Positions 57,477 through 64,000 of a stretch of 64,000 nt of DNA are shown here, in pieces. The notes under the pieces are model-generated. The model was not told where the DNA came from. It was given only the letters and a program-made list of their open reading frames with translations, and did no database searches. The translations under genes and the position numbers were made by a program. Numbering within the stretch: position 1 is the stretch's first letter; every line of letters begins with the position of its first letter. The stretch is from Propionibacterium australiense (GTDB lineage: Bacteria > Actinomycetota > Actinomycetes > Propionibacteriales > Propionibacteriaceae), in contig NZ_RCIV01000012.1 of assembly GCF_003666605.1 (NCBI RefSeq), positions 22,160 to 86,159 on the forward strand, written 5' to 3'.

Positions 57477-58847
57477 TCACCAGACGAAGAGTCCGACCAT
57501 GCCCGCCGACAGCAGGGAGACGAGGATTCCCGACAGGAGCATGCGGCCGACGTTCTTCGCGATGAGCTCGTTGCGCTCCTTGTCGACGATGCCCTTGAAG
57601 GTGCCGATGATCATGCCGAGGGTTCCGAAGTTGGCGAAGGAGGTGAGGAACACCGTGAGGACCGCCTGGTGATGCGGGGAGAACGTGGTGATGGTGTCCG
57701 TGACCTGCCCCATAGCGACGAATTCGTTGGTGACGAGTTTCAGGCCCATGATCTGCGACATGTCCCATGCGGTCGCCGGGTCGAGCCCGAGCAGGAGCGA
57801 GGGGATGAACATGAAGACACCGAGGATCGACTCGAGCGACAGGGGCGACCAGATGGCACCGAGGATCTTGTCGATGAGAGCCGCGAGAGCGACGAAGGTG
57901 ATGACGTTCGCCGTGACGATGAGGACGAGCCTGCCGCCGTTGAGGATGGAATCGCCGAGGAAGGAGAAGAAGGGTTCCTTCTTGGGCCGGTTCGGGTCCC
58001 GTTTGAAGATCTTCGCCGGCCAGCCGCCGGTCCCCGGCTTCGCAGCCGCACCAGCGGCGGGCGAGGTCTCGGCGGGCTGAGCCTCCGGCGCCTGTTCCGC
58101 TGCGACGCCGGCCGGCACGAGTTGCTTCTCCGCGTCCTCCGCCAACCCGTCCTCGTAGGTGTAGATGACGTCCTCCTCCGCCGTGACGTCGACGGGGTAG
58201 AGCATCGAGGTCACGATGAGTGCGTTGAGGCAGTTGAGCGGGACGGCGGTCAGGATGTACTCGGCGGGCATCATCTGGATGTACGCGGCAAGAATCGATG
58301 CCGTCACGCAGCTCATCGTCATCATCGCGACCACGACGTTGCGGGCCGGTGACATCTTCTGAAGCTGGAGCTTGGAGACGACGGGGGCCTCCGTATTGCC
58401 GAGGAACATCATCTCGATCGAGTAGAACGTCTCGAACTTCGGTCGGCGGGTGATGAAGCTCAGGATGCGGCCGATCCACTTGATGAGCCACGGCAGGAAA
58501 CCGATGTAGGTGAGGATGTCGAAGATCGGCAGGATCAGAAGGATCGGGAGCAACGCGGAGACCACGAAGTTCACCGGCTCCGGATTCACGCCATCAGCGC
58601 CGACCCAGTTGGCGAGCGCGAAGTTGATGCCCGCCCATGCGACGTCGACGAGCTCGTTGAAGGCAGCCGCGGCCCCCTGGACAGCGGCCCGGCCCCAGGG
58701 GAAACTGGTGAGGATCCACGCCAGCGCCACGTTGAGCGCCGCAAGGATACCGACGGATTTCCAGTCGATCTTCTTGCGGTCGTGCGAGAAGACCAGGCCG
58801 ATTGCGAGGAATACGATGATCCCCACGACGTTGAGTGCGAGATACAT
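57477..58847 (-). CDS. nupC: CNT-family nucleoside transporter (NupC-like)
   Basis: 456 residues. Membrane protein of the concentrative nucleoside transporter family: NVVGIIVFLAIGLVFSHDRKKIDWKSVG, SIEMMFLGNTEAPVVSKLQL, MGLKLVTNEFVAMGQ and FANFGTLGMIIGTFKGI. A ~60-residue Ala/Glu/Pro-rich insert (QLVPAGVAAEQAPEAQPAET) lies mid-protein in a cytoplasmic loop and is unusual. It brings in nucleosides with H+ or Na+ for the hydrolases on either side. Confidence 0.92.
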   Translation of the reverse strand: MYLALNVVGIIVFLAIGLVFSHDRKKIDWKSVGILAALNVALAWILTSFPWGRAAVQGAAAAFNELVDVAWAGINFALANWVGADGVNPEPVNFVVSALLPILLILPIFDILTYIGFLPWLIKWIGRILSFITRRPKFETFYSIEMMFLGNTEAPVVSKLQLQKMSPARNVVVAMMTMSCVTASILAAYIQMMPAEYILTAVPLNCLNALIVTSMLYPVDVTAEEDVIYTYEDGLAEDAEKQLVPAGVAAEQAPEAQPAETSPAAGAAAKPGTGGWPAKIFKRDPNRPKKEPFFSFLGDSILNGGRLVLIVTANVITFVALAALIDKILGAIWSPLSLESILGVFMFIPSLLLGLDPATAWDMSQIMGLKLVTNEFVAMGQVTDTITTFSPHHQAVLTVFLTSFANFGTLGMIIGTFKGIVDKERNELIAKNVGRMLLSGILVSLLSAGMVGLFVW

Positions 58848-58909
58848 GAGAGATCCTTCGGGGATGATGATGGTTTGCTGATGGTGGGATGGAGTTCGCC
58901 GTCAGGCGA

Positions 58910-59851
58910 TCAGCCCTGGGGCAGCCGGCGGAAGGCGTCCTCGACGGTGTTCCAGAAGCGTTCGACGTCCAGGTCCGTGCCGACCCTGGTCCGGCATTCC
59001 GGGTCCTCCTCGGCCCGCATGTCGGCGATGGTCATGCCATAGGTGGCCTGCCCGCGGATCTCGACGTCGAGCGGTGCGCGGCGGGTCTGGACGATCGTCG
59101 GGTCGATGACGTGTGCCACGGCGCACGGGTCGTGCGTGGGCGGATCGGGAAAGGCCTGCTGGTCCTGGTAGGTGGCGCGGAAGAAATCCATGAGCCCGTT
59201 GACGACTCCCGCAAGCCTCGGGTTGGCGGCGCAGAGCCGCCCCTGGACCTCGGGGGTGCACAGCGCACGGTGCGTGACGTCCAGCCCGATCATCGTCACC
59301 GGCCACGACTCGTTGAAGACGATGTGCGCGGCCTCGGGATCACACAGGATGTTGAACTCAGCCACGGGCGTGGCGTTGCCGGGCCCGTGGGCACCGCCCA
59401 TGAGGACGACCTCCTTGACGCGGTCGACGATGCGGGGTTCGAGCCGGGCCGCCAGTGCGATGTTCGTCAGCGGGCCCGTCGGCACCAGAACGACCGTCCC
59501 GGGCTCGCGGGCCATGATCTCGCCGATCATCCAGTCGACCGCATGCCGATCGGGGAGCGCGCGAGTCGGCTCGGGAAGCTCCACGCCGTCGAGACCGGTC
59601 TCCCCGTGGATACCGGCCGCGTCGATCGCCTCACGGATCAGCGGCCGGCGGGCACCCGCGTGCACGGGCACCTCGGGGAAACCGGCCACCTCGCACACCG
59701 CACGGGCGTTGTACGTGACCTTGTCCAGGCCATGATTGCCACCGACCGTGGTGATGCCGATGAGATCGATCTGCGGGCTGCCGAGCGCCATGAGGATGGC
59801 GATCGCATCGTCGTGCCCCGGGTCGCAGTCGAGGATGATTGATGCTGCCAC
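58910..59851 (-). CDS. Inosine-uridine-type nucleoside hydrolase (B)
   Basis: 313 residues. SIILDCDPGHDDAIAILMALGSP is the metal/ribose site, LVPTGPLTNIALAARLEPRI and MGGAHGPGNATPVAEFNILCDPEAA the base pocket, and THDPCAVAHVID the late conserved His-Asp. AAGGAG before the GTG at 59851. First gene of the operon hydrolase B - transporter - hydrolase A; a LacI operator lies about 170 bases upstream between it and the divergent lacI-type gene. Confidence 0.93.
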   Translation of the reverse strand: MAASIILDCDPGHDDAIAILMALGSPQIDLIGITTVGGNHGLDKVTYNARAVCEVAGFPEVPVHAGARRPLIREAIDAAGIHGETGLDGVELPEPTRALPDRHAVDWMIGEIMAREPGTVVLVPTGPLTNIALAARLEPRIVDRVKEVVLMGGAHGPGNATPVAEFNILCDPEAAHIVFNESWPVTMIGLDVTHRALCTPEVQGRLCAANPRLAGVVNGLMDFFRATYQDQQAFPDPPTHDPCAVAHVIDPTIVQTRRAPLDVEIRGQATYGMTIADMRAEEDPECRTRVGTDLDVERFWNTVEDAFRRLPQG

Positions 59852-60019
59852 GATGAAACTCCTTCGTTCGCGTCGTGTGGCCCTGTAACGCCTTCACTTC
59901 GTCGGGTCGTCGCCCCGGGCCGTGAACCTCCCATTCGCCCTGCTCTCGACGGTCGATCGATGTCGGTCGTCGTGCAGTCTTGACGATCCGGTCGGCTCGT
60001 GCGATAGTTCTAGCACGTT

Positions 60020-60033
60020 TGGAAACGTTTCCA
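60020..60033. promoter_or_regulatory. LacI-family operator
   Basis: TGGAAACGTTTCCA is a perfect 14-base palindrome with the central CG step typical of LacI/PurR-type repressors. It lies 15 bases before the regulator gene and faces the divergent nucleoside operon, so it probably controls both. Confidence 0.85.
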
Positions 60034-60047
60034 CAAGGGGGTGGCCG

Positions 60048-61136
60048 ATGACGAATCCCAATGAGCCCGGGCCGACGGTCCCGACGGGTTCCTCACAAGG
60101 CATCGAGGCGCAGTCCGTGAACAGGGCTCCTCGCGCCCGCCCGACCATCAAGGACGTCGCCGCGCTCGCCGGCGTATCGCTCGGAACCGCCTCGCGGGTT
60201 CTGACCAACCACCCGGCCACTTCCGCGGCCGCTCGCGAGAAGGTCCGAGCCGCCGCCCTCAGCCTCGGCTACCAGGTCAACCTGAGGGCCCGCTCGCTGC
60301 GCACCTCCCGCACGAACGCGATCGGCCTGATCGTGCCCGACATCCGCAATCCCTTCTTCGCTGGGCTCGCCCAGTCCATTCAGTCGGAGGGTCTGGACGA
60401 CGGCGTCACGGTCTTCATCGCCTCCTCGCAGGAGGATCCGGACCAGCAGGACCAGCACCTGCGGACCCTTCTGAAGGAGCAGGTCGATGGCCTCATCGTC
60501 GTCCCCCTCGGAGGGATGACGCCGATGCTCGAGCAACTCAGGGATCAACAGATCCCCTTCGTCACCGTTGATCGAACACTCGACGAGCTCAAGGCCCCAT
60601 CCGTGGACGCCGACCCCCTCCCCGGCGTGTACGCCGCCGTGGAGGCCCTCAGGAATCTCGGCCACCGGAGGATCGTCTACGTCGGTTCCCTTCTCGACTC
60701 CTCGACCGGACGAGAACGTCTCCTCGCCTTCGACAACGCCGGCGACGCACTCCTGCCGGGGGGAGACGCGCGCATGGTGATCGCAGCCCCTCTCGATGAC
60801 GACGGCTGGCTCCGTGAGCTCGACTCGTTCCTCGACGACGGGGCGACGGCCGCCATCTTCGGTCACTCGAGGCACGCCCTTCGTGCGTTCGGCCACCTTC
60901 GTGACGCCGGACGAGTCATCGGTGATCGTGGGGTCTCGCTCGTCTCCTTCGACGATCTCGACGTCTTCAGTCTCCTCACCCCAGCCATCACTGCCATCAC
61001 CCAGCATCCGGAGCAACTCGCCAGCAAGGCGGTGGCCATGCTGTCCGCCACGATCGGCGGCGACAGACCGGGCTCGGTGCGGATCGAGACCTCGCTGATA
61101 CCCCGGGAGTCCCTTGCCGCGCCGCCCGCCGGATGA
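60048..61136 (+). CDS. LacI-family regulator of nucleoside/ribose salvage
   Basis: 362 residues. A ~30-residue extension precedes the HTH PTIKDVAALAGVSLGTASRVLTNHPATSAAAREKVRAAALSLGYQVN. The effector domain begins AIGLIVPDIRNPFFAGLAQSI and includes VTVDRTLD and LVSFDDLDVFSLL. AAGGGGG sets the ATG at 60048. Ribokinase lies 94 bases downstream and nucleoside uptake genes are divergent, so ribose or a nucleoside is the probable effector. Confidence 0.92.
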   Translation: MTNPNEPGPTVPTGSSQGIEAQSVNRAPRARPTIKDVAALAGVSLGTASRVLTNHPATSAAAREKVRAAALSLGYQVNLRARSLRTSRTNAIGLIVPDIRNPFFAGLAQSIQSEGLDDGVTVFIASSQEDPDQQDQHLRTLLKEQVDGLIVVPLGGMTPMLEQLRDQQIPFVTVDRTLDELKAPSVDADPLPGVYAAVEALRNLGHRRIVYVGSLLDSSTGRERLLAFDNAGDALLPGGDARMVIAAPLDDDGWLRELDSFLDDGATAAIFGHSRHALRAFGHLRDAGRVIGDRGVSLVSFDDLDVFSLLTPAITAITQHPEQLASKAVAMLSATIGGDRPGSVRIETSLIPRESLAAPPAG

Positions 61137-61230
61137 CCAAGCGACTCAACACAACCGAGCCACCGATCGGGGAACGGAGCACCGCCCCGGGCCCATGGCA
61201 TCCAGCAACTACCGAACAGAGGGACCACTC

Positions 61231-62139
61231 ATGGGACGCGTCATCGTCATCGGATCCATCAACCAGGACATCACGGTCACGGTCGACCGCCTGCCCGAGC
61301 CCGGGGAGACCCTGTTGGGCACATCGTTGACGTACCGGCTCGGCGGCAAGGGCGCGAACCAGTCGGCCGCGGCCGCCCACGCCGGCGCACCGAGCCTTTT
61401 CATCGGCAGGGTGGGAGCCGACCAAGCGGGAATGGTCCTCGTCGATGAGCTCTCCTCGCACGGAGTCGACGTGTCGCACCTGCTCGTCGACGAGGACGCC
61501 ACCACGGGCATCGCCCTGATCACCGTGAGCGCCTCCGGCGAGAACACGATCATCCTCGACGCGGGCGCCAACGGGCGAGTGACGGCCGAGCAGGCCCGAG
61601 AGGCCGTCGAACCGTCCGGCGAGGACGTCATCGTCCTGCAGGGGGAGATCGGCGCCGAGGTCAACGAGCAGGTGATCCGTTGGGCGCACCAGGTCGGCGC
61701 CCGGACCGTCTTCAACATCGCCCCCGCATACGAGGTCGCCCCCGAGGTTCTCGCCCTGGTCGACTGCGTCGTCGTCAATGAGACCGAGGCCGGGATCGTC
61801 CTCGGCCGTCCGGCGCCCCAGGACGCCGACAGCGCCCTCGATGCGGCGGCCGCCGTCGTGGACCTGGGCCCGCGTCTGGCGCTCGTGACCCTGGGGGGAC
61901 ATGGTGCGGCATGGTCGGACGGCGATCGGAGCGAGCACGTGCCGGCACTGCGCCTGGGCCCCGTCGTCGATACGACGGGGGCGGGCGATGCCGCCGTGGG
62001 CGCGCTCGCAGCCGCACTCGCCATGGGCTGGGACTTCCCCGAGGCCGTCCGGGCGGGGGTGCGCGCGGGATCGACCGCCGTTCTCGCCGAGGGCGCGGCC
62101 GTCTCCTACGCCGGGATCGAACCCCTGCAAGCCCCCTGA
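61231..62139 (+). CDS. rbsK: Ribokinase
   Basis: 302 residues, PfkB fold. MGRVIVIGSINQDITVTVDRLPEPGETLLG, RLGGKGANQSAAAAHAGA (ribose-binding GG), NEDEAG-like VVNETEAGIVLG, and the catalytic base Asp253 in TTGAGDAAVGALAAAL. It phosphorylates ribose released by the nucleoside hydrolases so that it can enter the pentose phosphate pathway. The ATG at 61231 follows AGAGGGA; codons upstream in frame are not typical. Confidence 0.92.
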   Translation: MGRVIVIGSINQDITVTVDRLPEPGETLLGTSLTYRLGGKGANQSAAAAHAGAPSLFIGRVGADQAGMVLVDELSSHGVDVSHLLVDEDATTGIALITVSASGENTIILDAGANGRVTAEQAREAVEPSGEDVIVLQGEIGAEVNEQVIRWAHQVGARTVFNIAPAYEVAPEVLALVDCVVVNETEAGIVLGRPAPQDADSALDAAAAVVDLGPRLALVTLGGHGAAWSDGDRSEHVPALRLGPVVDTTGAGDAAVGALAAALAMGWDFPEAVRAGVRAGSTAVLAEGAAVSYAGIEPLQAP

Positions 62140-62300
62140 ACCATTCGGAACCGCGTGATGGCAGCCGAGGGCGAAACGGTGACAGCACGAGCAGCGGAGA
62201 CCTGTGTCGCTCCATGCCGCCGCACCGCGATGAGCAGGATCGTGTCGTTTCAGGGAACGACGACTTCGGGTCGACCCGAGCGGAGCAGGGGTGGGAACTC

Positions 62301-62741
62301 ATGACCGAGTGGTCCTTCGAAGCACAGATGCAGGCCGTTGAGGCGCTCTCTGACGCCTGCGCCCGCTGGATGCGCTCCTCCCACATTGAGGAGATGTCCA
62401 TCGATGTCCAGGCCGTCGGTACGCGCGCCGGCGTGCACAGCCGCACCCTGCGCTCCTCCGGGCTGATGCGTCGGGGCGGCTGGAAGGACAACATCGTCCC
62501 TCGGGAGGTCGTGGAGCCCGCGGTCCAGGTGCGCACCGCCATGGCCCGTCCCGGCGGCGGCACCTGGACCCGAGGCGTGTTCACCATGAACAAACAGGAC
62601 TACCAGCTCGTCTCCGACTTCGACTACGACCACGAGCCCGTACTCAACCCGCCCTACGGCCCGGAGGACGTCGCCGACGAGCTGAAGCTCTTCCCCCGCG
62701 ACCCGAAGGCGACTCCCGACTGGATGAAGCAAGGCCAGTGA
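62301..62741 (+). CDS. Small protein resembling polymorphic-toxin immunity proteins
   Basis: 146 residues, soluble. The C-terminal part GVFTMNKQDYQLVSDFDYDHEPVLNPPYGPEDVADELKLFPRDP recalls the DUF600/YezG-type immunity fold, in which an FDYD segment precedes a Pro-rich acidic tail and W near the end (here PDWMKQGQ). No toxin gene is visible next to it. The ATG at 62301 lies well after the ribokinase stop. Recognition is weak. Confidence 0.5.
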   Translation: MTEWSFEAQMQAVEALSDACARWMRSSHIEEMSIDVQAVGTRAGVHSRTLRSSGLMRRGGWKDNIVPREVVEPAVQVRTAMARPGGGTWTRGVFTMNKQDYQLVSDFDYDHEPVLNPPYGPEDVADELKLFPRDPKATPDWMKQGQ

Positions 62742-63457
62742 GCAGCCCCCTGCCCTGACCGTCCCAGTTCCCCGGAGCACCCCCGCAGCAGGCGTCGCTC
62801 CCAGCGGCTCGGCTTGAGCCCCGCGTCCCGTACCGGGCGCCCAGCGAGCGAGCCGGCCATCACAGGACCCACGGCGCAGCACGACCGTTCACCTTCTGGC
62901 ACCGGGTGCGTGCCATGGTCGGCAAGTTCTCCCCCGACCGGAGACAATCCCTTCCCCGGCACTGGCCGGATCAGCGTCACGATCAGCGCCGCCGTCATCG
63001 CGCTGTGCCTGGCGATCCCCCCATGCCTGGAGATCCGGGCTCTGGCGCAGGAACACGCGCTGCTCGTCACCATCGACACGTCCTCGCCGGAGGCCGTGCC
63101 GGCTGGTTACGAAGGCGTCATCGAACCAGCCGGCGGGCCCGGAACGCAGCACTTCTACGCCGGAGCCCCCGCATGAGCGCTCGTCACCGCCAACTTCATG
63201 GCCTTCCTGACCCACGCACTCTCCCGGCTCCACGAGCGCACCACCCGCCTGGCTGCCGAGAACACCGCGCTGCTCGAACAGACCGAGGGGCTGGTGTGAC
63301 GGCGACCGCCGCGCACCGGGCGGCCGTTGGCGACGTCGATTCCGGCCTGACTCGTGCCACTTTTGGTTGGTTGGTGGGTGTTTGTGGGTGTTTTGCCTGG
63401 TGAGAGCGGGGTTGGTTAGTGTGGTTCACACACTAATCGGGTTGTTGGAGGGGTGGT
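62742..63457. other. Region with gene fragments before the insertion sequence
   Basis: About 700 bases without an intact gene. A frame near 63180-63300 reads LSRLHERTTRLAAENTALLE, a coiled-coil-like piece, and the stretch at 62970-63175 has a hydrophobic helix followed by a polar segment; both look like remnants. From about 63360 the composition changes (T- and G-rich), marking the insertion element. Confidence 0.4.
63416..63436. repeat. Inverted repeat at the left side of the IS1634-type element
   Basis: TTAGTGTG (63416-63423) and CACACTAA (63429-63436) flank GTTCA, 22 bases before the transposase start. Probably part of the element's end or promoter region. Confidence 0.6.
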
Positions 63458-64000
63458 GTGGCGTACGTTCGGAAGGTGAGAACGGCCTCGGGTGCGACGG
63501 CTGTTCAGATCGCGGAGTATCGGGATGGGCGTGACCGGGTGTTGGAGCATCTCGGGTCGGCTCACACCCTGAGGAACTGTTTGCCCTTGTCGTCGCGGCG
63601 AGACGGAAGCTTGCGCCGTTGCAGGACGAGCTGGACTTTCTGTCACCGGCTGCGGTCTCGAGGTCGTTGACCATCACTGGCAGGGGTTCGACCGCGTTAT
63701 GGGACAGCCTGCGCCGTGTCTATACCGATCTTGGTTTCGAGGTTCTCGCAGATGACGTGTTCGCTCAGCTGGTGTTGGCGCGGGTGATCAAGCCGACCTC
63801 GAAGGCCGGTAGCATCCGCGAGCTCGACTCCTTGGGGATCCCGCATGCCGGGTTGCGGTCCGTGTTCCGTTGTCTGGCTCGGGTTCAGGCCGAGGATTAT
63901 CGTTCAAAGATCTCAAGGCTGTGTTTCGAGAATGCTCGTGTTGATGGGAATCTCACTCTTGTTCTCTATGATGTGACGACCTTGTATTTCGAGGCCGAGC
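63458..64000 (+). pseudogene. IS1634-family transposase, frameshifted and cut by the window end
   Basis: From the GTG at 63458 the frame reads AYVRKVRTASGATAVQIAEYRDGRD to LEHLGSAHT, the N-terminus of IS1634-type transposases. At about 63566-63570 a -1 shift is needed; the continuation EELFALVVAARRKLAPLQDEL, then LTITGRGSTALWDSLRRVYTDLGFEVLADDVFAQLV and LVLYDVTTLYFE with the first catalytic Asp, stays open to base 64000. One C missing in a CCC run explains the shift. Codon use is AT-richer than neighbours, consistent with recent arrival. Confidence 0.88.

Larger units (their letters stand above)
63400..64000 (+). mobile_element. IS1634-family insertion sequence, right part outside window
   Basis: Defined by the transposase reading frame, the inverted repeat at 63416 and the drop in GC. 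The exact left end could not be placed and the right end lies outside the window. Confidence 0.7.

Noticed and set aside
62814..63176. 121-codon frame after the immunity-like gene
   Set aside because: Has one hydrophobic stretch but no ribosome site or family resemblance; treated as a remnant.
1..64000. tRNA, rRNA, CRISPR arrays or prophage genes
   Set aside because: No cloverleaf with a GGTTCGAATCC-type arm, no regularly spaced repeats and no phage structural genes were noticed; a covariance scan would be needed to exclude a tRNA.

Overview
The window comes from a high-GC actinobacterium, most likely a member of the Propionibacteriaceae. The arguments are very high GC with C/G-ending codons, a crgA and trpG/pabA pair, a roughly 1130-residue protein that looks like the pyrophosphate-dependent PEP carboxykinase of propionibacteria, and a B12-riboswitch-controlled cobalamin-type ABC importer. 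Species cannot be read from the sequence alone.

Layout. 1-4.5 kb: minus-strand operon argS-larE-larB-larC (arginyl-tRNA synthetase plus nickel-pincer cofactor synthesis; larC runs off the window). 4.8-9.7 kb: SanA/YdcF-like membrane protein, a superfamily II helicase and a membrane-anchored HtrA/DegP-like protease. 10.1-13.5 kb: the putative PPi-PEPCK. 13.6-16.8 kb: a toxin-antitoxin island (GNAT toxin with an in-frame stop, DUF1778 antitoxin, a toxin remnant with a ribbon-helix-helix protein, and a HicA-like toxin coupled to an unusual 211-residue partner), interrupted by pabA. 16.9-21 kb: ECF sigma factor, three membrane proteins, an ABC ATPase and a DUF2511-like lipoprotein in one operon, then crgA. 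21.7-25 kb: branched-chain 2-oxoacid dehydrogenase E1a-E1b-E2 behind a palindromic operator. 25.2-28.4 kb: cobalamin riboswitch and a BtuCDF-like importer. 28.6-31.6 kb: SLC1-type symporter and lysS.

31.8-40.7 kb: a tightly coupled minus-strand operon (GT28/GT4 fusion, GT4 glycosyltransferase, MsbA-like exporter, two APH-fold kinases) followed by UDP-glucose dehydrogenase. It looks like an envelope glycan or glycolipid assembly and export system and is the best candidate here for an undescribed pathway. 41.3-47.1 kb: methyltransferase-cupin operon behind a DtxR/IdeR-like iron box, divergent from a TetR repressor and a heterodimeric ABC exporter. 47.4-54.9 kb: F420/NADP-type oxidoreductase with an HxlR regulator, two related membrane proteins flanking a GH31 glucosidase, an AzoR-type flavoprotein, a lipoprotein and an ankyrin-repeat protein. 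55.1-56.1 kb: AzlCD amino-acid exporter. 56.4-62.1 kb: a nucleoside salvage regulon (two nucleoside hydrolases, a CNT transporter, divergent LacI repressor and ribokinase around one LacI operator). 62.3-64 kb: an immunity-protein-like gene and a frameshifted IS1634-family transposase cut by the window end.

The metabolic genes fit a fermentative propionate-type physiology: PPi-PEPCK for C3/C4 interconversion, B12 import for methylmalonyl-CoA mutase, branched-chain oxoacid oxidation for branched fatty acids or short acids, and nickel-pincer synthesis probably for lactate racemization. That synthesis is inference; only the individual genes are visible.
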